Shown: positions 1 to 8,947, counted from the stretch's first letter. The stretch is 64,000 bases of DNA from CAZTHM01 sp041946825 (GCA_041946825.1 JBHGBD010000001.1:496001-560000), one strand, 5' to 3'. Translations and numbers: made by a program. The notes: generated by a model from the letters alone, not told the origin.

Positions 1-1596
1 AGCACCGACAAGACCGGATTGCGCTCCGATGTTGTCACGCTCTACGACGGCGGGGAGTACTGGCTCTACCGTTACAAGAAGTACACAGATGTCCGGTTGG
101 TGTTCGCGCCCGAGCAGCAGATTGCCTTCTTTGGCGGCGATCCCGACAACTTCACTTATCCGCGCTACGACTTCGATATGGCGCTGTTCCGCGTCTACGA
201 GAACGACAAACCCCTCGACAGTTCCAACTATCTGCGGTGGAGCGCGCGAGGAGCGGGCGACGGCGAACTGGTGTTTATCTCCGGCCATCCCGGCTCGACC
301 GACCGCCTGACGACCGTGTCGGGTTTGGAGTTGCAGCGCGACGAGCTGCTTCCCCGGACGCTCCAAACGCGCAAGCGGCGGTTGGATGCGCTGCGCAAAT
401 ACGCGGCGCAGGGCACGGAGCAGGAGCGCCAGGCCTCGCGCTCGATGTTTTATCTCGAGAACGCCATCAAGGCTTTTACGGGCGAATTGGAAGGCCTGCG
501 CGACAAGGCGCTGATGGAGAAGAAACAGAAAGAGGAGGCGGAGTTCCGAAAGCTGGTGAACACCAAGCCGGAATGGAAAACCGCTTATGGCCCGGCCTGG
601 GATGAAATGGCCGGCGCGATGCGGCGCTACGTCGAAGGCATGAAGGCCTTCCGGTACCGGCGCATGCTGGGCTCGCGCGCGGCGGAGATGGCGTTGCAGA
701 TTGTGCAGTTGGTCGCCGAGGTCAAGAAGCCGGACGGCGTGCGCCTGGAAGGATTCCACGAGTCGCAGCTCGAGTCCTTACGCTTCGCGCTCTTCTCGTC
801 GGCTCCGATATATCCCGGGATGGAGGAAGTCCTTATCGCCAACACGCTGCAAGAGGCCGTGGACGAACTGGGGCCGAGTGACCCGTACGTCAAAACCGTT
901 TTGGGCGGACGAACCGCGGCGGAAGTTGCGAAAGCGGCGATGAGCGGAACCAGGATCGCCGACCCGGAGTTTCGCAAATCGCTGGTCGAGGGCGGCGAAG
1001 CGGCCGTGGCGGCTTCCGACGATCCGCTGATCGCGCTGGCGCGCAAAGTCGACCCGTACCTCCGAGAGTCGCAGAAGTGGTATGAAGACAAGGTGCAGAG
1101 CGCGGAAGTTGCCGCGGGCGAAAAGATCGGCAAAGCCCGTTTCGCGGTTTACGGCAAGTCTGCGTACCCGGACGCCACTTTCACCCTGCGCCTGACCTAC
1201 GGACAGGTGAAAGGTTATCCCATGAACGGCACGCAGGCGCCACCCTGGACGACCTTCTACGGTCTCTACGATCGCGCTTACAGCTTCAGCCTGAAGTTCC
1301 CCTACGAACTGCCGGCACGCTATCTGGAGCGCAAGGCCGCGCTTGATCTCGCCACGCCGCTCAACTTCGTCAGCGTGTGCGACATTACCGGAGGCAATTC
1401 CGGTTCGCCGGTCATCAACCGCAACGCGGAACTGGTCGGGCTGGTTTTCGACGGGAACATCGAAAGCCTGCCGGGAACTTACGTCTACAGTGAGGAGAAA
1501 AATCGCGCGGTCGCTGTGCATAGCGCGGGCATCATCGAGGCCCTGCGAAAGCTCTATGATGCGGGGTCGCTGGCCGACGAATTGGAAGGGAAGTAG
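1..1596 (+). CDS. S46 family dipeptidyl-peptidase (DPP7/DPP11 type), 5' end cut off by the window
   Basis: The reading frame is open from base 1, so the gene begins upstream; about 531 residues are visible of a family that usually has about 700. S46 enzymes are periplasmic or exported serine exopeptidases that release N-terminal dipeptides from oligopeptides. Visible family marks are GGDPDNFTYPR followed by DFDMALFR near residues 45-65, where the catalytic Asp of this family lies, and CDITGGNSGSP near residue 467 with the nucleophile Ser. The catalytic His and signal peptide would be upstream. No frameshift is seen. The gene ends at TAG, and an inverted repeat begins inside its last codons. 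The family call is confident; dipeptide preference (hydrophobic or acidic P1) cannot be read from the fragment. Confidence 0.93.
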   Translation, partial: STDKTGLRSDVVTLYDGGEYWLYRYKKYTDVRLVFAPEQQIAFFGGDPDNFTYPRYDFDMALFRVYENDKPLDSSNYLRWSARGAGDGELVFISGHPGSTDRLTTVSGLELQRDELLPRTLQTRKRRLDALRKYAAQGTEQERQASRSMFYLENAIKAFTGELEGLRDKALMEKKQKEEAEFRKLVNTKPEWKTAYGPAWDEMAGAMRRYVEGMKAFRYRRMLGSRAAEMALQIVQLVAEVKKPDGVRLEGFHESQLESLRFALFSSAPIYPGMEEVLIANTLQEAVDELGPSDPYVKTVLGGRTAAEVAKAAMSGTRIADPEFRKSLVEGGEAAVAASDDPLIALARKVDPYLRESQKWYEDKVQSAEVAAGEKIGKARFAVYGKSAYPDATFTLRLTYGQVKGYPMNGTQAPPWTTFYGLYDRAYSFSLKFPYELPARYLERKAALDLATPLNFVSVCDITGGNSGSPVINRNAELVGLVFDGNIESLPGTYVYSEEKNRAVAVHSAGIIEALRKLYDAGSLADELEGK

Positions 1597-1679
1597 CGCC
1601 GGGCGGAACCTGCCCCGACCCGGTCGGGGGCCCGTCATCATCGCGCCTTCATGCCGCTCTGAAGTTGGGCGCTACTTCC
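1589..1679. repeat. Nested inverted repeat after the S46 peptidase gene
   Basis: A perfect 12-bp inverted pair, GGAAGTAGCGCC at 1589-1600 and its complement at 1668-1679, encloses a second palindrome, CCCCGACC-C-GGTCGGGG at 1613-1629. The left arm contains the stop codon of the upstream gene. It may act as a terminator-like stem, but there is no T-tract, so a dispersed palindromic element is equally possible. Confidence 0.5.
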
Positions 1680-1695
1680 GCGAGGGTTTTACTCG

Positions 1696-2058
1696 ATGAA
1701 GGGTCGTCGCTACAAGTCGTATACGGGAGAGACTGGAGTAACTTACCTGTACTTTTTCGATGCGCGGCGTCGCGTGGTGCGCCCGGAAGGCCAGGGACCG
1801 GGCAGCGACTACACCTTCGTTGTTACCGCCGACCAGCACCCGCCCTTCACGCTGCGGGTCTTTGTCTCCGACCGGGCGCTGGGAGCGTGGCGCGCGGCCC
1901 GTGCTCGGGATCTCGACATCAACGAACAATACGCTTCGGCCAAGATGCGGCTCTTCCGCGCCTTCGACGAGATCGATCGTCTCGTCGAAGAACGCCTGAA
2001 CCTGATTGTGGACGAAGCAAACGTGGTGGAACTGCTCGAGCAACTCGGCATGGAGTAA
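1696..2058 (+). CDS. Conserved-looking hypothetical protein, 120 aa
   Basis: Family not recognised. The product is a soluble, charged protein with no signal peptide or membrane segment. The N-terminal half looks like beta strands (RYKSYTGETGVTYLYFF, DYTFVV, FTLRVFVSD). The C-terminal half looks helical and acidic (ASAKMRLFRAFDEIDRLVEERL). ATG at 1696 is used with only a weak upstream purine stretch. It lies about 100 bp after the S46 peptidase gene in the same direction and is followed at once by a heptamer-repeat array. Codon use resembles its neighbours, which supports a real gene, but no function can be given. Confidence 0.6.
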   Translation: MKGRRYKSYTGETGVTYLYFFDARRRVVRPEGQGPGSDYTFVVTADQHPPFTLRVFVSDRALGAWRAARARDLDINEQYASAKMRLFRAFDEIDRLVEERLNLIVDEANVVELLEQLGME

Positions 2059-2062
2059 AGTT

Positions 2063-2164
2063 CGAAATCCGAAACTGGAAATTGGAAATTAGAAACTGGA
2101 AATTGGAAACTCGAAATGGGTCCCCCCGATACGGTCAGTTTCCAGTATCAAATTTCCAGTTTCG
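2063..2164. repeat. Period-7 repeat array with an inverted half
   Basis: Eight consecutive heptamers run from 2063 to 2118: CGAAATC, CGAAACT, GGAAATT, GGAAATT, AGAAACT, GGAAATT, GGAAACT, CGAAATG. Four units of the same type lie in opposite orientation at 2137-2164, so the two halves could pair. The array separates two convergent genes. Confidence 0.85.
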
Positions 2165-2175
2165 TTTTTCGCTCC

Positions 2176-5100
2176 TCAGAAGAGCAGTTTCAGTGCCAAC
2201 TGAATATTCCGCGGTCCCCCGCCGCCCAGGAACGGATTGCCGATACCCACGTCGCCCGTCACGGTGAGGGGCAGGAAGTCGATGCCACGCCCCGTGACCG
2301 GATCGATTCCGTTGTAGCTGGCGTCCGCCGCGAATCCCGGCAAATACGGATTGGCGAAGTTCGGGTGATTCGCCAGGTTGAAGAACTCGGCGCGGAACTG
2401 GAGCGTAACCTGTTCGGTAATAGGAGTGTTTTTAAATATGGAGAAGTCAAGGTTGCGGAAGTCCGGCCCGCGCAGCGAATTCCGGCCGAGGTTGCCAAAG
2501 TGGAAAGTCGCAGGGTCGCATGCGGCGGCGGAGCCCGCGATGTCGGGGTCGTTTTCCGAACCGGGTGCAAACGTGCACGGCACGCGGAAGGCCGCGAGGT
2601 TCAGGAATCGGTCGGGGGAATGGGTGCCCGCCCAGGGATCGCCGACCAGGTCGGGCCGGGGGAAGAATTCGCCCGTGCCATTGTAGTCGTCGAAGAGATT
2701 CACGTGGAACGGCTGCCCGGTCTGGAGCGTCAGCACCGCGTTCGCCTGCCAGCCGTCGGTGATCTTTGCCCAGCGCCCCTGACCCCATTTGGGGAACTCG
2801 TAGATGAAATTCCAGACCAGGCGCTGCCGGACGTCGAAGTTGGAGTTGCCGCGCTCGAGGTCAGGCCGAAAGCTGTTTTCGGGTTGCGTGGCGTTGGTGA
2901 CGAAATCCTGGCCGTCGCTGGCGTTGTCGATGGAATGCGCCCAGGTGTAATTGACCGTGGACTCAAACCCGCGGAGTCCGCGCAGGCGGAAGGTCGCCTG
3001 CAGGGCGTTGTAATTTGAGATAGCAGAAGTCTCAATGTTATTCACGTAAAAAAAGGTTCCGCCGGAGGGAGCGAACGGCCCATTGTCAAACGGCCGGGCA
3101 GTGGAGACCCAGGGCTCCGGCGGCTGGTTAATGTCGCGATAACGGAAGAGCTTCCGGCCCTGCGAGCCCACGTATCCCACCTGCAGCATGGCGTGCCCGC
3201 CCAGTTGCTGCTGGACATTCACGTTGTAGTTGCTCATGTACGGCGTGCGCGCGTGGCGATCCACGGCGAAGACGTCGGAGTCATAGAAATTCGCGTCCGG
3301 AAATATCGGTGTGCCCGCATCGAGCGGCAACGCGTCGCCATTGGCATCGCGGTTTACATCAAATGCAAAGAGGACCGCCGCCGGGCCAATGGGATTGTAC
3401 GCGGGGCCGGGATTGAACGTATTCCACGGCAACTGGCCGGTGAAAAAGTCCTGCGAAAAGACGTCGTAGAAAAATCCGTAGCCGGCGCGAATGACCGTCT
3501 GCCCCTTTCCCGTCAGATCGTAGGCGAGGCTGAGGCGAGGCGCGAAGTTGTTCAAGTCGCGATCATAGAGGCGTGGAATCGTGCGCATGGTCGGAGCGCC
3601 GACCCCGCCCACCTGCCCCGATCCCACCATCACTAATCCCACGGCCGGATCGAAGTTACTCAACAGATTGTGCTTCTCTCCGATCACCCCGTAGTCGTCC
3701 CAGCGCACGCCGTAGTTGACCGTGAACTTGGGATTCATCCGGTAACTATCCTGAAAATAGCCGGCGTGGGAGTTCTGGAAGGTCTCTCGGTCGGAAGCCC
3801 CCTTGGCCTGGCGCCCGCCGGTGGGGATACCCGCCAGAAAATCGTAAAGCGAGTTCTGCATGTCTCCGGAGCGGAAATCGAGCCGCCCGCGATAGCCGGC
3901 GTCGAAAAAGCCGTTGACGGAGGTTCGCCTGAATTCGTAACCAAACTTCATTTCATGGCGGCCGCGTTTCCAGGAGAAGCTGTCGATGAATTGCCAGTTC
4001 GTATCCGTACGCCCGCGCGGCGTGGAAAGGGTCGCCCCGATCGAGGCATATCCTGAAAAGCGAATCTGGGGCAGTCCCGTGTCGCGCTTATCCACACCAG
4101 TGTTCAGGCCGATGCTGGAGGGATCGAATCCCGAGTCTTCGGGGAAGAACGTTTCGTAAAAGCGGTTGTACCCGAAGCGCGCTTCGTTCACTTGTGTGGA
4201 GGAGAGCACGCGCACGTAAGACACCGAGACCAGATGAACGGTCGTCGGCGTCACGGTATTGTAGCCGGGAAGAACCCCGCCGCCCACCAGCGCCAGGGGA
4301 AAGCTCTGATCGCTGTCACCCAGATAGTAGCGCGCGGTGACCATGTTATTGGTGTTGAAGTTGTGGTCCACTTTGGCGATCAGGCTGTCCACGCGGTTGC
4401 TCGCCGGCGTTGTCACGGAAACGTTGGGATTCGGGTCGTAGAGCGGCGCGCCCGGATTGATGTTGGGTTGAGGCCAGGGATTGCGGGCGAGGAGGGCGGA
4501 GATCACGGGATTCACGCCTCCCCCCGCATTCACGAGGGCGGCTGTCTGGTCGGCGATTTCGGCGGCCGTCGGCACGCGCGCCAGGCTGTTCAATCCCACT
4601 TTCTCGCGCTGGCCCTCGTAGTCCACAAACACGAAGGTCTTGTCGCGCCGGATCGGCCCGCCGGCCGCCCCGCCGAATTGGCTGTTGCGGAACGAAGTTT
4701 TGGGATTGGGTTCGAGGTTGAAGAAGTTGCGCGCGTCCAGCCGGTCGTTGCGGAAATACTCCGAGAGGCTGCCGTGCACCTCGTTCGTGCCGGATTTGGT
4801 CACGATGTTGACCACCGCGCCGGCGTTGCGGCCGTACTCGGGTTCAAAGTTCGAAAGGACGGCGATTTCAGCTACCGCTTCCACGGGCAGAATCGTGGCG
4901 GGTGTGCCGAAGACTCCCGCCTGGTTAATCGCCGGCAAGTTGCGATAGCCATCATTCATGTCCGTGCCGTCGAGCAGGTAATTGTTCGAGCGGCCCCGCG
5001 CGCCGTTGGATGAAAACAGGCCGAACGAACCCGGCGAATCGGTCGCCTGGTCCGGCGAGCCGGTGATGCCGGGATTCATATAAACCAGTTTGATGTAATC

Positions 5101-5562
5101 GCGCCCGTTCACAGGGAGGTTGACGATCTGCGGAGCTTCGACGGTTCCTCCCAAGATGTTGGTGGTGGTTTGAACCAACGGCACCTCGGCCTTGACGTCA
5201 ATCCGCGTTTCCACCCGGCCGGGTTCCAGCGTCGCGTCCACGCGGGTCTCTTTGGCGACCTCCACGAGCGCGCCTCGGATGGTGATGGTCTCGAATCCCG
5301 GCTTCTCCACCGTGACCATGTATTGGCCAAGGGGCAGCTCCGGGACTTGGTATTGCCCCGTGTCGTCGGTCATTGTCGCGCGCGTGAGACCGGTGGCCAT
5401 GTTCTTGGTCGTCACTTGCGCGCCCGGAACAGGCGCCTGGCTTTTGTCCACCACGGTTCCCAGAATCGCGCCGCGGAAAGTCTGTGCGCGGAGAGGGCCG
5501 CTGGCCGATGCCAGAAGTGCCGCCGTCAAGCAGGCGGTCAGAATCGAAGTCCTCGCGTTCAT
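2176..5562 (-). CDS. Oar-like TonB-dependent receptor with carboxypeptidase-regulatory-like N-terminal domain
   Basis: Large outer-membrane receptor, about 1128 aa from the chosen start. ATG at 5562 is preferred over an in-frame start at 5670 because it is preceded by AGGAGA at good spacing and begins a clear signal peptide (MNARTSILTACLTAALL...). Domains in order: signal (1 to about 26), a CarboxypepD_reg-like beta sandwich (about 30-115, GTVVDKSQAPVPGAQVTT), a plug (DGTDMNDGYRN, YGRNAGAVVNIVTKSGTNEVHG) and a long 22-strand-type barrel ending in a terminal Phe. No SusD partner is adjacent. Such receptors import substrates with TonB-ExbBD energy; the substrate is not deducible. A strong promoter lies upstream at 5703-5732. 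Confidence 0.92.
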   Translation of the reverse strand: MNARTSILTACLTAALLASASGPLRAQTFRGAILGTVVDKSQAPVPGAQVTTKNMATGLTRATMTDDTGQYQVPELPLGQYMVTVEKPGFETITIRGALVEVAKETRVDATLEPGRVETRIDVKAEVPLVQTTTNILGGTVEAPQIVNLPVNGRDYIKLVYMNPGITGSPDQATDSPGSFGLFSSNGARGRSNNYLLDGTDMNDGYRNLPAINQAGVFGTPATILPVEAVAEIAVLSNFEPEYGRNAGAVVNIVTKSGTNEVHGSLSEYFRNDRLDARNFFNLEPNPKTSFRNSQFGGAAGGPIRRDKTFVFVDYEGQREKVGLNSLARVPTAAEIADQTAALVNAGGGVNPVISALLARNPWPQPNINPGAPLYDPNPNVSVTTPASNRVDSLIAKVDHNFNTNNMVTARYYLGDSDQSFPLALVGGGVLPGYNTVTPTTVHLVSVSYVRVLSSTQVNEARFGYNRFYETFFPEDSGFDPSSIGLNTGVDKRDTGLPQIRFSGYASIGATLSTPRGRTDTNWQFIDSFSWKRGRHEMKFGYEFRRTSVNGFFDAGYRGRLDFRSGDMQNSLYDFLAGIPTGGRQAKGASDRETFQNSHAGYFQDSYRMNPKFTVNYGVRWDDYGVIGEKHNLLSNFDPAVGLVMVGSGQVGGVGAPTMRTIPRLYDRDLNNFAPRLSLAYDLTGKGQTVIRAGYGFFYDVFSQDFFTGQLPWNTFNPGPAYNPIGPAAVLFAFDVNRDANGDALPLDAGTPIFPDANFYDSDVFAVDRHARTPYMSNYNVNVQQQLGGHAMLQVGYVGSQGRKLFRYRDINQPPEPWVSTARPFDNGPFAPSGGTFFYVNNIETSAISNYNALQATFRLRGLRGFESTVNYTWAHSIDNASDGQDFVTNATQPENSFRPDLERGNSNFDVRQRLVWNFIYEFPKWGQGRWAKITDGWQANAVLTLQTGQPFHVNLFDDYNGTGEFFPRPDLVGDPWAGTHSPDRFLNLAAFRVPCTFAPGSENDPDIAGSAAACDPATFHFGNLGRNSLRGPDFRNLDFSIFKNTPITEQVTLQFRAEFFNLANHPNFANPYLPGFAADASYNGIDPVTGRGIDFLPLTVTGDVGIGNPFLGGGGPRNIQLALKLLF

Positions 5563-5702
5563 CAATGTTCTCCTGGGCAGAACTGAGAGTGGCGGGCCGG
5601 CGGCGTATCCCCTGTGGAAAGTCCAACGGCCGACATCAGAGTGTTGGGCGCAGCCTGAGGTTTCGTTCACGGATTGGATTTCTCGAAGACCCGACGTTTA
5701 AG

Positions 5703-5732
5703 ATGCTATTCGAGCCTGCGACAAATTGTCAA
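5703..5732 (-). promoter_or_regulatory. Sigma70-like promoter of the Oar-like receptor
   Basis: Read on the minus strand, TTGACA (5732-5727, perfect match) is followed after 18 nt by TAGCAT (5708-5703, 4 of 6). Transcription would start near 5696, giving a leader of about 135 nt before the ATG at 5562. Confidence 0.55.
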
Positions 5733-5774
5733 GGTGGGGTCCGGCGGCATCAGAGTCATCTCGAGGCCAGCACT

Positions 5775-5823
5775 GGAAACTCGAAACTCAAAATTCGGAA
5801 ATCCCAAATCCAAAATCACCGAT
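5775..5823. repeat. Period-7 repeat array overlapping the lysR stop codon
   Basis: Seven heptamers in phase: GGAAACT, CGAAACT, CAAAATT, CGGAAAT, CCCAAAT, CCAAAAT, CACCGAT. The stop codon of the LysR gene (5816-5818) falls inside the array, so the last codons of that gene are encoded by repeat DNA. Confidence 0.75.
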
Positions 5824-6715
5824 CCCCTGGTCCCCCAGCCGCCAGCTCGCGCGCGGCGGCGACGAAGGCCTGAGCGGCGGCGGAGAGCGCGGCATGCCGG
5901 CGATAGACCAGGCGGAGCTTGCGCTGGATGCGCATCTCCTTGATGCGCACGGTTGCGAACTCACCGCGCGCCAGTTCGTCCTCGACGCACATGCGCGGCG
6001 CGAAGGCGATCCCCATGCCCATGCGCACGGCCTTCTTGATGGTCTCCACGGTGGGGAGTTCCATGCCGATAATGAGCGGCGCCCGCAGGTGGGCGAAAAG
6101 GTCGATCACTTGCTGTCTGTAAGGCGAGGCGATGCTGTGCGCGATGAAGGTCTCCTTGCCGAAGTCGTGGACGCTGGCCTGGCGTTTTCGCGCCAGCGCG
6201 TGCGAGGGCGGAACGATCAGGCAGAGCTCGTCCAGGCTGACGACGGTCGATTCCAGGTCGGCGGTCTGCGGGTCATAGGAGAGAACGCCGAGGTCGATTT
6301 CGTAGCGGAGCAGGGCAATGGGAATTTCGCGCGAGAGGCTGCGGCGGACTTCCACCTTGATGCGCGGGTGGCGCTCGCGGAACTTCTTGAGCACGGGCAG
6401 GAGATAAAGCGCAGTGCTCTCGTTGGCGCCGATGGTCACGCGGCCGCGGTCCAGCGCTCGCAGCTCTTCCATCGCCGAGCGCGCTTCCAGGCGCAGGTTC
6501 AGGACTTTCTTGGCGTGGTCGTAGAGAATGCTGCCGGCTTCCGTCAGCACGCCGCTTTTGGCCGAGCGGTCAAGAAGCGGCTCGTTCGCCCAATCTTCCA
6601 GGCGGCGCACCGCCTGGCTCACCGCCGGCTGCGTGCGATGCAGCCGTGCCGCCGCGCGCGAAAAGCTCTTCTCTTCGACGACCGCGACGAATGCTTCGAG
6701 TTGGGAGATTTCCAT
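5816..6715 (-). CDS. LysR-family transcriptional regulator
   Basis: 299 aa, normal for the family. The N-terminal winged helix-turn-helix (about residues 1-60) reads MEISQLEAFVAVVEEKSFSR then AARLHRTQPAVSQAVRRLE, a textbook LysR pattern. Residues 90-290 form the periplasmic-binding-like co-inducer domain (VTIGANESTALYLLPVLKKF). It is transcribed divergently from leuA with about 400 bp between them, the classic arrangement for a LysR regulator and its target, so control of leucine synthesis is a reasonable inference but is not proven. The 3' end runs into a heptamer array, so the C-terminal residues AAGGPGDR may be repeat-derived. Confidence 0.93.
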   Translation of the reverse strand: MEISQLEAFVAVVEEKSFSRAAARLHRTQPAVSQAVRRLEDWANEPLLDRSAKSGVLTEAGSILYDHAKKVLNLRLEARSAMEELRALDRGRVTIGANESTALYLLPVLKKFRERHPRIKVEVRRSLSREIPIALLRYEIDLGVLSYDPQTADLESTVVSLDELCLIVPPSHALARKRQASVHDFGKETFIAHSIASPYRQQVIDLFAHLRAPLIIGMELPTVETIKKAVRMGMGIAFAPRMCVEDELARGEFATVRIKEMRIQRKLRLVYRRHAALSAAAQAFVAAARELAAGGPGDR

Positions 6716-6735
6716 GCGCGCCTCCGCTATAGTTG

Positions 6736-6901
6736 TCAGCCATCAGCTTTCAGGCGTCAGCCGCGAAGGGTCGGCTGCGGGAGCAAGTCAATTAACTCAA
6801 GTCGCTGCAGGCTTGGGCTTTTCCCCACATACCACCTACTACCTGCCACCTACCATTTGCTGAATGCTGACCGCTGATTGCTGACAGCTCATCCTCGCTC
6901 A
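6736..6901. repeat. Two blocks of period-7 repeats in the lysR-leuA intergenic region
   Basis: Block 1 (6736-6777): TCAGCCA, TCAGCTT, TCAGGCG, TCAGCCG, CGAAGGG, TCGGCTG. Block 2 (6825-6901): CCACATA, CCACCTA, CTACCTG, CCACCTA, CCATTTG, CTGAATG, CTGACCG, CTGATTG, CTGACAG, CTCATCC, TCGCTCA. Phase is kept within each block. Units differ from those near 2 kb and 5.8 kb. Confidence 0.8.
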
Positions 6902-6930
6902 CAGCGCGAAGCAGCCATAACGCAACCTAA

Positions 6931-7096
6931 TGATATCAGAAAAAAGATAAACTTGACTCGACCTGCCGACCGGTCGGAAAATCAGGCCATCGGATCATCG
7001 GTTGATCGAGCGATCTGCTGATTGAATGGATCATGTTTAGACGAGGCGTTACGCAAGCTTGTGAACTCGGTTCCTCCGATGAATAGATCAACCGAT
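6931..7096. promoter_or_regulatory. Palindrome-rich leader between lysR and leuA
   Basis: The leaderward half of the divergent intergenic region holds TGATATCA (6931-6938), a perfect 12-bp palindrome CCGACCGGTCGG (6966-6977) and a perfect 11-bp inverted pair, ATCGGTTGATC at 6997-7007 with GATCAACCGAT at 7086-7096. These are candidates for LysR operators or an mRNA leader structure ahead of leuA. No convincing promoter hexamers or T-box motif were found. Confidence 0.35.
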
Positions 7097-7124
7097 CGAA
7101 CGATGGCTCGATTTGGGAGGGGTG

Positions 7125-8717
7125 ATGGCGGAGAAGGTTTTCATTTTTGACACGACGTTGCGGGACGGCGAGCAATCGCCCGGCTGCAGCATGACCCTGG
7201 ACGAGAAGCTGGAGATGGCGCGGCAACTCGACCGACTGGGCGTGGACATTCTCGAGGCGGGCTTCCCGATTGCCTCGCAGGGCGACTTCGACGCCGTGCG
7301 CCAGATTTCGGCGGAAGTGCGCCGGCCCATCATCGCAGCCTTGGCGCGCGCCAACGAGCTCGACATCAATCGCGCCTGGGAAGCCTTGAAGGACGCCGAG
7401 CATCCGCGCATCCACACTTTCCTCGCCACCTCCGACATTCATCTCCAGTACAAGCTCCACAAGACGCGCGCCGAGATTCTGAAGCTGATTAGTTTCGCGG
7501 TGGCGCTGGCCAAGTCGCATTGCCAGGACGTCGAGTTTTCGCCCGAGGACGCCGGACGCACCGACCGCACCTATTTGATCGAGTGCTGCCAGGCCGCGGT
7601 GGAAGCGGGCGCGACGACGCTGAACCTCCCCGACACCGTTGGTTACTGCCTTGAGCCGGAATACGAGAAGCTGTTTGCGGACGTGAAGGCGGGTGTTTCC
7701 GGCATGGACCACGTCATCCTGAGCACGCACACGCACGATGACCTCGGAATGGCTGTGGCCAATACGCTCGCCGGAATCCGCGGTGGGGCGCGCCAGGTCG
7801 AATGCACCATCAACGGCATCGGTGAGAGAGCAGGGAACGCGGCGCTGGAAGAGACCGTGATGGCGATTCACGTTCGCAAAGACGTTCTGCCCTATTTCAC
7901 GACGATTCACACCGAAGAGCTTTACGCTTCCAGCCAGCTCCTGACGCGCCTGACCGGCGTTGCCGTGCAGCGCAACAAAGCGATCGTCGGACGCAACGCC
8001 TTCGCGCACGAGGCGGGGATTCATCAGGACGGCGTCCTGAAGAACGCCATCACCTACGAGATCATCACGCCGCAGATTGTCGGCATGCCGTCGAACCAGA
8101 TCGTGCTCGGGAAACACTCCGGCCGCCACGCGCTCGTCAAGCGGTTCGAAGATCTGGGCTATCACCTCACCAAGCCGGAAATCGAGCGCGCTTACGAGCA
8201 GTTCTGCCGGCTCGCGGACCGCAAGAAAAACGTTTACGACGAAGACCTGATTGCCATCATCAACGAAGGCTTCAAGGACATTCCCGAGATGTTCGGGTTG
8301 AAGCTTTTCCAGACGGTTTCTTCGACCGAAGGCCGCGCTACGGCCACGGTGGAGCTGGAGAAGGATGGCGAGGTCTTCCACGACTCTGCCACTGCCGACG
8401 GGCCGTGCGACGCCGCTTTCCGCGCCATCGACCGCATCACCGGAATCCCCGGCACGATCCTGGATTTCTCCGTGCACACGGTCGGACCAGGAACCGACGG
8501 CGTCGCCGAGGTCAGCATTCGCGCGCGCTTCGAGGGCCGGGAATTCACCGGCCGGTCCACGAGTCACAATGTCGTCGAAGCCGCCGCGCGGGCATACCTT
8601 TTCGCCGCCAACAAAGCCGCGTACGAACTGAAAAGAGCGCAGTTGTCGGCGAGCAGAGCTTCGACCTCAATCCACGAGAATGAAGTCGTGGACCGGCTCT
8701 TCCCGGGCGGATACTAG
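7125..8717 (+). CDS. leuA: 2-isopropylmalate synthase
   Basis: 530 aa, the expected length. It catalyses the condensation of acetyl-CoA with 2-oxoisovalerate, the first committed step of leucine synthesis, in the cytoplasm. The HMGL-like TIM barrel begins with FDTTLRDGEQSPG (residues 8-20); metal ligands STHTHDD lie near 200-206, with NGIGERAGNAALEE after them. The C-terminal LeuA dimer/allosteric domain (about 400-520) is present, so leucine feedback is likely. ATG at 7125 follows GGAGG closely; GTG at 7122 and TTG at 7113 are alternatives. The gene is divergent from a LysR regulator and upstream of leuB. leuCD are not in the window. Confidence 0.95.
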   Translation: MAEKVFIFDTTLRDGEQSPGCSMTLDEKLEMARQLDRLGVDILEAGFPIASQGDFDAVRQISAEVRRPIIAALARANELDINRAWEALKDAEHPRIHTFLATSDIHLQYKLHKTRAEILKLISFAVALAKSHCQDVEFSPEDAGRTDRTYLIECCQAAVEAGATTLNLPDTVGYCLEPEYEKLFADVKAGVSGMDHVILSTHTHDDLGMAVANTLAGIRGGARQVECTINGIGERAGNAALEETVMAIHVRKDVLPYFTTIHTEELYASSQLLTRLTGVAVQRNKAIVGRNAFAHEAGIHQDGVLKNAITYEIITPQIVGMPSNQIVLGKHSGRHALVKRFEDLGYHLTKPEIERAYEQFCRLADRKKNVYDEDLIAIINEGFKDIPEMFGLKLFQTVSSTEGRATATVELEKDGEVFHDSATADGPCDAAFRAIDRITGIPGTILDFSVHTVGPGTDGVAEVSIRARFEGREFTGRSTSHNVVEAAARAYLFAANKAAYELKRAQLSASRASTSIHENEVVDRLFPGGY

Positions 8718-8901
8718 GATTTAGGGCGGGCGCTTCTTCCGGCAGGTATTCCAGCCCTAAAACTACCCAACTTCATGCAAATCAAGGGGTTGGGCGGTCT
8801 TTCCTATTCCCCCTTTGCTATTCTATAATATGTTGAATCTAAAAGACTTATTGAGGTAATACAATTCTGCCCTTTCTCCCCCCCGTAACTCCAAGTATTT
8901 C

Positions 8902-8929
8902 TTGAATTTTGGCAACACATTCCTATAAA
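8902..8929 (+). promoter_or_regulatory. Sigma70-like promoter of leuB in an AT-rich spacer
   Basis: TTGAAT (8902-8907), a 16-nt spacer, then TATAAA (8924-8929). The predicted transcript starts about 12 nt before the leuB ATG. A second perfect TATAAT (8824-8829) lies upstream without a good -35. The 230-bp leuA-leuB spacer is distinctly AT-rich compared with its surroundings. Confidence 0.55.
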
Positions 8930-8947
8930 CTATAGACAATTAAAGAT

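Noticed and set aside
2116..3018. Plus-strand frame of about 300 codons opposite the first Oar-like receptor
   Set aside because: Its start lies in the heptamer array and its codons mirror the receptor gene; no domain is visible.
6716..7124. T-box or leucine attenuator leader before leuA
   Set aside because: No T-box consensus, no run of leucine codons in a short leader frame and no terminator hairpin were seen.
6936..8567. Long minus-strand open frame of about 543 codons opposite leuA
   Set aside because: It is antisense to a clear leuA, has no recognisable domain, and long antisense frames are expected in GC-rich DNA.
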